From positions 111,805 to 175,804 of the forward strand of contig JACSSC010000024.1 in the NCBI GenBank assembly GCA_014879445.1: a DNA stretch of 64,000 nucleotides. The letters are read 5' to 3'. Shown piece after piece: positions 27,956-35,384 of this stretch. Origin of the DNA: Candidatus Competibacteraceae bacterium (GTDB taxonomy: Bacteria; Bacteroidota; Bacteroidia; CAIKAF01). The stretch's first letter is position 1. Every line of letters begins with the position of its first letter. The notes beneath the pieces were generated by a model. The model saw only the letters and a program-made list of their open reading frames with translations. It did no database searches and was not told the origin of the DNA. The position numbers were made by a program, and so were the translations under genes.

Positions 27956-28264
27956 TCAATAGATTGAATAATAAAACTACCTGATAAAGCTAAGCTTTCG
28001 TTTTGTTTGACACACAACCCATGAATCTTTGCATTTGAAATATTCGTTTAAGAGATAAATGAAATCTACCGCATTCACTTTTAAAAATATTTAAGTCAAA
28101 ACGAAATCCCGTCTTGACCAGAAACGGTGATTTTGCGTAACTCATTTGTAAGAAAATACGCTTCAAAATCTATTTCATTGGCGTGATAAGAGTTAAGCTG
28201 ATTTTGGGCTTAGTTATTACTAACATATAATCCTAATTTTGAACCGACATACACTTGAAAAATC
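27956..28264. other. Intergenic region, AT-rich
   Basis: No gene, tRNA or strong hairpin was seen in these 309 bases. The only recognisable site is the TAATTTTG box at 28234-28241. Confidence 0.4.
28234..28241 (+). promoter_or_regulatory. -7 box TAATTTTG for the membrane protein gene
   Basis: Exact TAnnTTTG match 23 bases before the ATG at 28265. Confidence 0.5.
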
Positions 28265-28846
28265 ATGAACAGATTGCTGAAGTATGATAAAATCATTGCA
28301 TTGTTTTTTCTTATATTAACGGTTGTGTTTTTTTATGCAATGTCTTATCAGCCCTTTTTTTACTGGGCATTCGAGCGTCATCAAAATCAGCTGAGCTGGT
28401 ATATCAGGCCTTTGTTCATTATCCCTTTTTGTTTTTTTGCCTATAAACATAGTTGGGCAGGTGTTTTTTTTACTTTGTTTTTGCTTTTTACCAGTATGTT
28501 TTGGTTCCCCAAACCCGATTCTGTCAGCAACGAAGTGCTTGCTTTTTTACACTTCGAAATGGGATGGCTCTATGGCGATTGGAATGTTACGAAAGCAAGC
28601 ATAATGCTTATGGCGCCTGTCTCTCTCTTTATATTAGGTTTGGCATGTTGGAAAAGAAGTTTATTGATGGCCCTGGCTGTTGTGGTTTTAATGGCTACTG
28701 GAAAAATAGTTTGGAGTTATTATCATGCAGGTAATGCCGGATTGTCAATCATTCTTCCAGCCATTGCTGGTTTGCTGGTCTGTATAATTCTTATCATTAT
28801 AGGTTATCGCCGCATTGAAATAAAAAATCGCGCTATAAAAGGATAA
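28265..28846 (+). CDS. Integral membrane protein of unknown function
   Basis: The 193-residue protein has about six hydrophobic helices (for example IIALFFLILTVVFFYAMSY, WAGVFFTLFLLFTSMFWF, LLMALAVVVLMATGKIVW) joined by short loops. The loop with FPKPDSVSNEVLAFLHFEMG is the longest hydrophilic part. I recognise no family motif. It stands alone, with its own promoter box, and converges with a glycosyltransferase gene 18 bases away. Function unknown. Confidence 0.7.
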   Translation: MNRLLKYDKIIALFFLILTVVFFYAMSYQPFFYWAFERHQNQLSWYIRPLFIIPFCFFAYKHSWAGVFFTLFLLFTSMFWFPKPDSVSNEVLAFLHFEMGWLYGDWNVTKASIMLMAPVSLFILGLACWKRSLLMALAVVVLMATGKIVWSYYHAGNAGLSIILPAIAGLLVCIILIIIGYRRIEIKNRAIKG

Positions 28847-28864
28847 ATTATAATCGGCCTTCTT

Positions 28865-29887
28865 CTACTTTCCAAAACCTGACTGAAGCTGATTAAAAGT
28901 TGTACGCTTTTTAATATAATATTCGTAAACGATACTTCCGTTGTACACGTGGAGTGATTTTCGGATTTTTAAATTTCTCCTTTTTTTGAGTGTGGCCGGA
29001 AGCCGAAGATAATATTGTATGTGTGCTTTGAAAATGGCAATAACATGTTGTATCCCCTTGGTGCCTGGCAACATAGATAATGCAGCCAATCCATCCAAAC
29101 ATAACCGTGTAAAAATGATGGGTATGAGCTTATTAGCAGGCAGGTTGCGTGTTAGCAAAAGTAGATTGTTTCTAAAATTCAAATAAGTTTTCATGGGGCT
29201 TCCCATTGACAATGTACCACCACCAACGTGATAAACGCATGATGCCGGATGATATACAATGCGATAACCTAAATGCTGAATGCGCCAGCATAAATCAATT
29301 TCTTCCATGTGGGCAAACAAATCTTCATCTAATTCCCCTGCTTCCCTATATAGGTTTGACCTAACGAATAGAGCGGCACCACTGCCCCAAAAGATATCTC
29401 GTATGTCATCATATTGCCCGATATCAGTTTCTGTCTCAGCGAAAATTCTGCCTCTACAAAACATGTATCCCCATTTGTCCATATACCCGCCGGCTCCACC
29501 TGCGTATTCAAATTTTTCCCGTTGATAATATGACTTGATTTTGGGCTGCATGGCACCAACAGAATCGTTTTGATCCATATATTGAATGATGGGCGTTAGC
29601 CAACCCTCACTTACTTCAACATCTGAATTGAGTAACACAAAATATTGGGCGTCAATGTTTGTCAGTGCTCGGTTATAACCACCGGCAAACCCCCAGTTTT
29701 TTTCCAAACATAGTACATGTACTGAAGGATGATGCATTGATAACCATTCCACTGAGCCATCAGAAGATCCGTTATCGGCAACCCACACTTCGGCTTCGGG
29801 CTGCGAATGTAGGATTACGGTAGGAAGAAAGCGACTAAGCCAATCTTTCCCGTTCCAGTTTAATATCACGACGGCTGTTTTGGTCAA
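28865..29887 (-). CDS. Glycosyltransferase family 2, TTG start
   Basis: The GT-A domain begins TKTAVVILNWNGKDWLSRFL, with VWVADNGSSDGSVEWL, GFAGGYNRAL and the metal site FVLLNSDVEVSEGW, then EIDLCWRIQHLGYRIVYHP, the pattern of rhamnosyltransferase-like GT2 enzymes. A membrane-associated C-terminal segment follows. The ATG-initiated frame begins at 29923, but a TACTTTTG promoter box (29912-29905) falls inside its first codons. I therefore place the start at TTG 29887, directly before TKTAVV, giving 340 residues. If the box is chance, the protein is 352 residues. Confidence 0.82.
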   Translation of the reverse strand: MTKTAVVILNWNGKDWLSRFLPTVILHSQPEAEVWVADNGSSDGSVEWLSMHHPSVHVLCLEKNWGFAGGYNRALTNIDAQYFVLLNSDVEVSEGWLTPIIQYMDQNDSVGAMQPKIKSYYQREKFEYAGGAGGYMDKWGYMFCRGRIFAETETDIGQYDDIRDIFWGSGAALFVRSNLYREAGELDEDLFAHMEEIDLCWRIQHLGYRIVYHPASCVYHVGGGTLSMGSPMKTYLNFRNNLLLLTRNLPANKLIPIIFTRLCLDGLAALSMLPGTKGIQHVIAIFKAHIQYYLRLPATLKKRRNLKIRKSLHVYNGSIVYEYYIKKRTTFNQLQSGFGK

Positions 29888-29904
29888 CGCATTAAGTTGT
29901 GATG

Positions 29905-29912
29905 CAAAAGTA
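29905..29912 (-). promoter_or_regulatory. -7 box TACTTTTG for the glycosyltransferase gene
   Basis: Exact TAnnTTTG match on the minus strand, 17 bases upstream of the proposed TTG start at 29887 and inside the longer ATG frame. Confidence 0.45.
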
Positions 29913-29972
29913 AGGGTTTCCATTCTAAATTGTCCATATCTTTTTCAGATGTATGGATTCATTTCTTCTTCT

Positions 29973-29980
29973 TACTTTTG
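29973..29980 (+). promoter_or_regulatory. -7 box TACTTTTG for nth
   Basis: Exact TAnnTTTG match with only four bases (TTTG) before the nth ATG at 29985. Transcription should begin at or next to the start codon. Confidence 0.5.
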
Positions 29981-29984
29981 TTTG

Positions 29985-30647
29985 ATGAACCGTAAGCAAC
30001 GCTATACATACATTCTAAAGTGGTTTAAAGAGAACATGCCCGATGCTCAAACTGAGTTGCAATATAGCAATGCATATGAATTGTTGGTGGCTGTTATCCT
30101 TTCGGCTCAGTGTACCGACAAACGGGTAAATCTTACTACTCCCGATTTTTTCAAACAGTTCCCCCATGCTCAAGCATTGTCAAGAGCCACGCCTGAACAA
30201 ATATTGCCTTTTATCAAAAGCATTAGTTATCCCAACAATAAAGCAAAGCACCTGGCCGGTATGGCTCAAAAACTGGTTCATGATTTTAATGGTGAGGTGC
30301 CATCTGATGTGGATCAATTGGTTACTTTGCCGGGCGTAGGCCGAAAAACAGCTAATGTTATCCTGAGCGTTGTGCATAATAAACCAGCAATGGCTGTTGA
30401 TACACACGTGTTCAGATTGTCGCATCGTTTGGGTTTGGTATCTGCTACTGCCAATACCCCCGAAAAAGTAGAAAAAGCATTACTTTCTTATATCTTGATG
30501 GAAGATGTAGCACGTGCTCATCATTGGCTGATTCTGCACGGAAGATACATATGCAAAGCACGTAATCCGCTCTGTGACCTTTGTGGATTAAGGCAAGCAT
30601 GCGTTTTTGCTCAGAAAAAAGTTAAATCCTCTGACGCAAAACCTTAA
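29985..30647 (+). CDS. nth: Endonuclease III (DNA glycosylase/AP lyase)
   Basis: The 220-residue enzyme removes oxidised pyrimidines from DNA and nicks at the abasic site. It has the helix-hairpin-helix LVTLPGVGRKTANVILSV with catalytic K121, D139 in AVDTHVFRLSHRLGL, and a [4Fe-4S] cluster site C190-x6-C197-x2-C200-x5-C206 near the end. Length is normal. The frame is open upstream to 29880, but that start lies before the promoter box, and the first 35 residues do not match Nth; ATG 29985 is used. Confidence 0.96.
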   Translation: MNRKQRYTYILKWFKENMPDAQTELQYSNAYELLVAVILSAQCTDKRVNLTTPDFFKQFPHAQALSRATPEQILPFIKSISYPNNKAKHLAGMAQKLVHDFNGEVPSDVDQLVTLPGVGRKTANVILSVVHNKPAMAVDTHVFRLSHRLGLVSATANTPEKVEKALLSYILMEDVARAHHWLILHGRYICKARNPLCDLCGLRQACVFAQKKVKSSDAKP

Positions 30648-30740
30648 CAGCGATTAACAAACTGTACAAAAAATCCGTTGCAAAGCATAACAAATCAGCT
30701 TACCTTTCGTTTTTTTTTTCAATCACATATATCGTGCTTT

Positions 30741-32453
30741 ATGAAACAACATTTGGGCAAGTATAAAATGTTTTTGGCTGGGCTTACCATCGGTATGGTT
30801 TCCATTCTTTCGGTTGGCTATGATCATTATTTTGAAGTATCAAAAAATCTTGAAATTTTTTCAACCCTCTTTAAGGAATTGGATGTGTATTATGTGGATG
30901 AAATTAAGCCGGGCGAACTTACACAAACTGGTATTGATGCCATGTTGCAGTCGTTAGACCCATACACCAATTTTATTCCTGAATCAGAAATGGAAGATCA
31001 TCGTCTTTCCACTACCGGACAGTATGGCGGCATCGGCGCTGTTGTGAGCAAGCGCAATGATTATATTGTGATTACCGAACCCTATGAAGGTTATCCGGCT
31101 CAAAAAGCCGGCTTAATGGCAGGCGACAAATTGCTTGAGGTTAACGGTCAGTCAGTGAAAGGAAAATCAACAGATGATGTGGTGAAGCTATTACGAGGTG
31201 CGCCCAACTCAACGGTTCAAATTGTAGTGGAACGTCAGAATAAAAAAATGGATTTTAATGTGAATCGCGAAGAAATTAAAATCAAAAATGTTCCATATTA
31301 TGGTATTGTTGAGGGTAATATCGGATATATCAAACTTAAAGGATTTACCAATAATGCAGGCAACGATGTGAAAGATGCATTAACATCACTCAAACAGCAA
31401 GCTAATTTGGAAGGAGTGATTTTAGATTTGCGTGGAAATCCGGGCGGATTACTTCGCGAAGCTATCAATGTGGTGAATGTATTTGTGGAGCGAAACCAAT
31501 TGGTCGTTAGCACTAAAGGTAAAGTGGATGAATGGAATAAAACCTACAAAACCCTTAATCCTGCGGTAGATTTGAATATTCCATTAGTTGTTCTAGTGAA
31601 CCGAAGTTCTGCATCCGCATCTGAAATTGTTTCAGGTACAATTCAAGATCTCGATCGTGGTGTTGTGATTGGACAGCGTACTTTTGGAAAAGGGCTGGTA
31701 CAGTCAACACGTCCTTTGGTTTATAATACCCAACTTAAGGTTACTACATCCAAGTATTATATTCCAAGCGGACGTTGCATTCAGGCTCTTGATTATTCCA
31801 AAAAAAATGCCGATGGCAGCGCAGGTACGATTGCTGATTCATTGCGTAATGCATTTAAAACTAAAATAGGACGTATCGTGTACGATGGCGGAGGCGTGTA
31901 CCCTGATATTCAACTCAAACCACGAAAATACAGCAATGTGCTGCGCACGCTTTTATCCAAGAATCTAATATTCGATTTTGCTACCCAGTATAGATATCAG
32001 CATGCTTCTATTTCTAAAGCAAGTGACTTTCGCTTTACAGACAATGAATATGATCAGTTTCTTGAGTTTCTGAAAGACAAAAGTTATGAATATACTACCG
32101 AAAGTGAAAAATTGCTGGAAGAGTTTAAAACAACAGCACAAAAGGAAAAATATTTTGAATCCATCGAACAGGAATATAATATTCTGGTGCAAAAGAAACA
32201 GCAATCAAAGAATACCGATGTTATTAAATTTAAGGATGAAATCATATCATTTTTGGTTGATGAGATTGTATCTCGGTATTATTACCAACAAGGTCGTATC
32301 GAAGCTTCATTGGTTACCGATCAGGATGTTCGTGAGGCGATTTCTGTATTGCGTGATAAAAAACGCTACGATTCTATTCTATCATCTACTTTTGTTATCA
32401 AAGGCACAGATGAGGAAGTAAAGGAAGAAGATATTTTGCTGGAAGAAGAATAA
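30741..32453 (+). CDS. C-terminal processing peptidase (S41, CtpA/Prc type)
   Basis: The 570-residue protease cleaves proteins from near their C-termini in the periplasm. One N-terminal membrane anchor (MFLAGLTIGMVSILSVGY) is followed by a PDZ domain (EPYEGYPAQKAGLMAGDKLL, about 95-165) and the S41 core with LDLRGNPGGLLREAI, the Ser in NRSSASASEIVSG (about S292) and the general-base lysine K317 (TFGKGLVQ). A 170-residue helical, charged C-terminal region follows. The ORF begins 63 bases upstream, but ATG 30741 puts the anchor at the N-terminus. Its stop overlaps the next start by one base. Confidence 0.93.
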   Translation: MKQHLGKYKMFLAGLTIGMVSILSVGYDHYFEVSKNLEIFSTLFKELDVYYVDEIKPGELTQTGIDAMLQSLDPYTNFIPESEMEDHRLSTTGQYGGIGAVVSKRNDYIVITEPYEGYPAQKAGLMAGDKLLEVNGQSVKGKSTDDVVKLLRGAPNSTVQIVVERQNKKMDFNVNREEIKIKNVPYYGIVEGNIGYIKLKGFTNNAGNDVKDALTSLKQQANLEGVILDLRGNPGGLLREAINVVNVFVERNQLVVSTKGKVDEWNKTYKTLNPAVDLNIPLVVLVNRSSASASEIVSGTIQDLDRGVVIGQRTFGKGLVQSTRPLVYNTQLKVTTSKYYIPSGRCIQALDYSKKNADGSAGTIADSLRNAFKTKIGRIVYDGGGVYPDIQLKPRKYSNVLRTLLSKNLIFDFATQYRYQHASISKASDFRFTDNEYDQFLEFLKDKSYEYTTESEKLLEEFKTTAQKEKYFESIEQEYNILVQKKQQSKNTDVIKFKDEIISFLVDEIVSRYYYQQGRIEASLVTDQDVREAISVLRDKKRYDSILSSTFVIKGTDEEVKEEDILLEEE

Positions 32454-33325
32454 TGATGCATTCACCGAATTCAACCCATTACGCTAATTTGTATTTTTCC
32501 ATTTTAATTCCTACATGGAACAACTTGACATTTCTGCAATGTTGCATTCGAAGTATTCTTAAAAATTCATCGCTTTCACATCAAATCATTGTGCACGTAA
32601 ACGAAGGGTCTGATGGCACATGCGAATGGCTTGATAATATGCAAATTGCTTATACTCATTCCAAACAAAATATTGGTATCTGTTCTGCAATGAATCAAAT
32701 CGCAAAATTGGCCGAGTCGGATTATCTGGTTTTTATGAATGATGACATGTATGCATTGCCTGGTTGGGATGTGGAGTTAATTCGCGTTGTGCAAACACTC
32801 CCTGACAATGCCTTTTATCTTTCATCTACGCTTATTGAGCCGGCTCATACAAACAATCAATGTGTAATTGCACCTCATGATTTTGGAAGAAATCCGGATG
32901 AATTTCAGGAAGAGAAACTACTCAAAGAGTATGCAACACTACCTTGGCATGATTGGTATGGTGCCACTTGGCCTCCTTCGTTGGTGCATCGAAGTATGTG
33001 GAATCTAGTGGGCGGTTATAGCGAAGCATTTAGTCCCGGATTATATTCCGATCCCGATTTCAGCATGAAACTTTGGCAATCTGGTGTTCGTGTTTTTAGG
33101 GGTGTGCAATCATCACGCGTTTATCATTTTATGTCGAAAACCACCCACCGAATTCCCATGAACAATGGGAGAAAGCAATTTGCACAGAAGTGGAAAATGA
33201 CAGCCCGCTATTTTACGCATTATATATTGAAAATTGGGCAACCTTTTAATGGCAAGCCACTTCATGGGCCAAGTCGTATCAAAGCCCCACTATGGCAGCG
33301 GCTAAGAGCCCGATGGGTACGGTAA
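32453..33325 (+). CDS. Glycosyltransferase family 2
   Basis: The 290-residue protein has a GT-A domain: SILIPTWNNLTFLQCCIRSI, VNEGSDGTCEWLDN, and the metal-binding FMNDDMYALPGWDVEL. The region LVGGYSEAFSPGLYSDPDFS resembles acceptor-site motifs of this family. It probably adds a sugar to a surface glycan or protein; its target is not evident. It is joined to the protease gene by a one-base stop/start overlap, an unusual partner for a glycosyltransferase. Confidence 0.86.
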   Translation: MMHSPNSTHYANLYFSILIPTWNNLTFLQCCIRSILKNSSLSHQIIVHVNEGSDGTCEWLDNMQIAYTHSKQNIGICSAMNQIAKLAESDYLVFMNDDMYALPGWDVELIRVVQTLPDNAFYLSSTLIEPAHTNNQCVIAPHDFGRNPDEFQEEKLLKEYATLPWHDWYGATWPPSLVHRSMWNLVGGYSEAFSPGLYSDPDFSMKLWQSGVRVFRGVQSSRVYHFMSKTTHRIPMNNGRKQFAQKWKMTARYFTHYILKIGQPFNGKPLHGPSRIKAPLWQRLRARWVR

Positions 33326-33410
33326 TCTTTGTTAAATCATACAAAAAGTAAGTACTTGGAGAAACAGAATGATAAAAATTTCGTTACCTTTCTGCATATT
33401 TTCATCAAAG

Positions 33411-34577
33411 ATGAAGCGAATTGTTTTCTTCTTTTGTACCACTTTCATTACCTGTTCGGTTTTTGCACAGGACAGAATCTATATGCTGACGGGTGAAGAA
33501 ATCCTGGCACAAATTATTGAGGTGCAGGAGCAAGATATTACCTACACAAGAGCAAATGAATCATCTGGTATCATCTATACTTTATCTAAAAATCAGGTAA
33601 GTAAAATTGTGTTTAAAAATGGTATTGAGCAGGTTTTTCAACAAGGTGATACACGCGAAATAGTGGCCGAACCGGGCAATTTTACTTATCCAGATGAGTT
33701 GCACCTGACCAACGGGCAAGTGATTACTTGCGAAATCGTTGAAAAAAAACAATATGGCATTAATTATATTCCCACGCAAAACAATCGAGGTTTTGTTGAA
33801 TACATCAGCAATACTAAAGTATCGAAGATTGTGTACGGCAATGGCGATGTAGAATATGTGTCGGGATCACCAGGAAAGGGCGGAGATCGTCGCTCCCCAC
33901 GAGATTTTAGTTATTTAAGCCCGCATTATGTGAGCATAGGTGTTGGCCCATCTATTCCTTTTGGCGCATTTGCAAGTAGTGATGCTGCCGGAGGCGGAGG
34001 AAATGCATCTATTGGCGTGCAATTGCATGCTGATTTTACATATTATTTTTTTAGGGGAATGGGCGTTACAGCAATGGGAGGATATATGTATAATCCATAT
34101 AACGATGTGGCTTATCGCTCCTTTATTTCTTCACAATTGCCTTCTAATGCTACTGATGTTGAGATTCAAGTGACGAACTGGTCGGTGGGCTATTTGTTGG
34201 CCGGAATTGGTTATTACAACAGCTTTGGCCGATTATACATTGATTATAAAGCGCTTTTGGGAGCTGCATTTGCAACTCATCCTACCGGTTCAGCCAGCTA
34301 TGCCATGGATGCTGCCCGTAATAGGGTAGAATATACAGGGTCGGCTACTAGCTTCCTTTTTGGGGGCTATACAGGTTTTCGATATTATCTTACACGAAAA
34401 TGGAGTGTGGCAGGCAATCTTACCATTCTTTTTTCGAGGGCTACATTCCCAGCTATCGTGAAAACAGAGTATGTGAATGATCAACAAACAAGCCAGTCGG
34501 TAGCTAGTGGTAGCTTTGCGCTTGGTTTATCTTGGATAAATATTGGAGCAGGAATTGCCTATACGATAGGTAAGTAA
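33411..34577 (+). CDS. Outer-membrane beta-barrel protein with duplicated N-terminal domain
   Basis: The 388-residue protein has a signal peptide (KRIVFFFCTTFITCSVFAQ). Two tandem copies of a small beta-domain follow: DRIYMLTGEEILAQIIEV to VSKIVFKNGIEQVF, then DELHLTNGQVITCEIVEK to VSKIVYGNGDVEYVS. From about residue 170 onward the sequence alternates like an eight-strand porin-type barrel (SIGVGPSIPFGAFA, VTAMGGYMYNPYND, FALGLSWINIGAGIAYTIG). It is probably an outer-membrane protein; its cargo is unknown. The 42 bases before ATG 33411 are in frame but precede the signal peptide. Confidence 0.75.
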   Translation: MKRIVFFFCTTFITCSVFAQDRIYMLTGEEILAQIIEVQEQDITYTRANESSGIIYTLSKNQVSKIVFKNGIEQVFQQGDTREIVAEPGNFTYPDELHLTNGQVITCEIVEKKQYGINYIPTQNNRGFVEYISNTKVSKIVYGNGDVEYVSGSPGKGGDRRSPRDFSYLSPHYVSIGVGPSIPFGAFASSDAAGGGGNASIGVQLHADFTYYFFRGMGVTAMGGYMYNPYNDVAYRSFISSQLPSNATDVEIQVTNWSVGYLLAGIGYYNSFGRLYIDYKALLGAAFATHPTGSASYAMDAARNRVEYTGSATSFLFGGYTGFRYYLTRKWSVAGNLTILFSRATFPAIVKTEYVNDQQTSQSVASGSFALGLSWINIGAGIAYTIGK

Positions 34578-34652
34578 TTTATTGATAATCTTTGCTTTAT
34601 CTTTTTGTCGGATGTGGGTTTTGTATTGAATGCAAAAGAAAAATGATAAGAA

Positions 34653-34683
34653 TTTGATGAATAAGGAAAAAACTGTATTTTTG
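34653..34683 (+). promoter_or_regulatory. Bacteroidota promoter for rpmH
   Basis: TTTG at 34653-34656, then 19 bases, then TATTTTTG at 34676-34683: a full match to the -33/-7 consensus with ideal spacing. The rpmH ATG follows 32 bases later, so this transcript has a short leader. Confidence 0.75.
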
Positions 34684-34715
34684 CATTCCTTTTTTGAGAA
34701 ATAAAATTAAGAGTC

Positions 34716-34877
34716 ATGTCTAAGAGAACTTTTCAGCCATCAATACGCAAGAGAAGAAACAAGCACGGTTTCCGTAAGCGCATGTCGTCAGCAGATGGCC
34801 GTCGTGTATTAGCTGCCCGTCGTCGTCGTGGCAGATGGAAGCTTACAGTGTCGGATGAATTCTATCCCAAGAAGTAA
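34716..34877 (+). CDS. rpmH: 50S ribosomal protein L34
   Basis: This 53-residue gene is easy to miss because of its size. The product begins [20 protein letters not shown] and continues [20 protein letters not shown], the hallmark of L34, a basic protein of the large ribosomal subunit. A short acidic C-terminal extension (VSDEFYPKK) is present. A consensus promoter precedes it. The rnpA gene that follows rpmH in many bacteria is absent here; the next gene is an unknown membrane protein. Confidence 0.97.
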   Translation: MSKRTFQPSIRKRRNKHGFRKRMSSADGRRVLAARRRRGRWKLTVSDEFYPKK

Positions 34878-34920
34878 GTTGTAGCTTACGGATGCTTTCA
34901 TTATTGTTTATCTTGCCGAT

Positions 34921-35313
34921 TTGAAATTCCGTTTAAAACATATAAGGCAGTTGGCCATGCTACCGGCAATTATGATGTTGTGGGTGTGGTTAGCTACGCC
35001 GTTATGCTTATTTTCACTTTCCTATCAAAAGTTGACTGATTATGCTGATGTTCCCTGCATTCCACAAATACAGGAACCCTCTGAAGAAAATGATGATGCT
35101 CCCCTTCAAAACGATTTATACTTCGAGGAGCAGCGATCTGAAAAAGAAGAAGAAAATTCCCAATCTAATGTTGATGGTTTTATTGCTTATCGCAAAATCA
35201 TCCTACTTGGTATTTTTTCGGACATTGCATTTATTCAGCCCGATTTAAAAAAATCCATTCTTTATTTTCCTCCTTTATTTATTTTGCAGCATAGCTGGAA
35301 ATATCATTTGTAA
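34921..35313 (+). CDS. Small membrane-associated protein of unknown function upstream of dabA
   Basis: The 130-residue frame starts at TTG 34921; an ATG at 34957 is an alternative. The N-terminus is basic (KFRLKHIRQ) followed by a hydrophobic helix (LAMLPAIMMLWVWLATPLCL). The middle is very acidic (EEQRSEKEEENSQS). A second hydrophobic part near the end includes IILLGIFSDIAFI and SILYFPPLFIL. I recognise no family. It lies 71 bases before dabA on the same strand and may belong to the same transcript, but no shared function is shown. Confidence 0.5.
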   Translation: MKFRLKHIRQLAMLPAIMMLWVWLATPLCLFSLSYQKLTDYADVPCIPQIQEPSEENDDAPLQNDLYFEEQRSEKEEENSQSNVDGFIAYRKIILLGIFSDIAFIQPDLKKSILYFPPLFILQHSWKYHL

Positions 35314-35384
35314 TGTATTTGACTCTCCTAGTCATTTTTTTGTGCAGATAGCACAATAGATTTAATACATTACAATATCATGAT

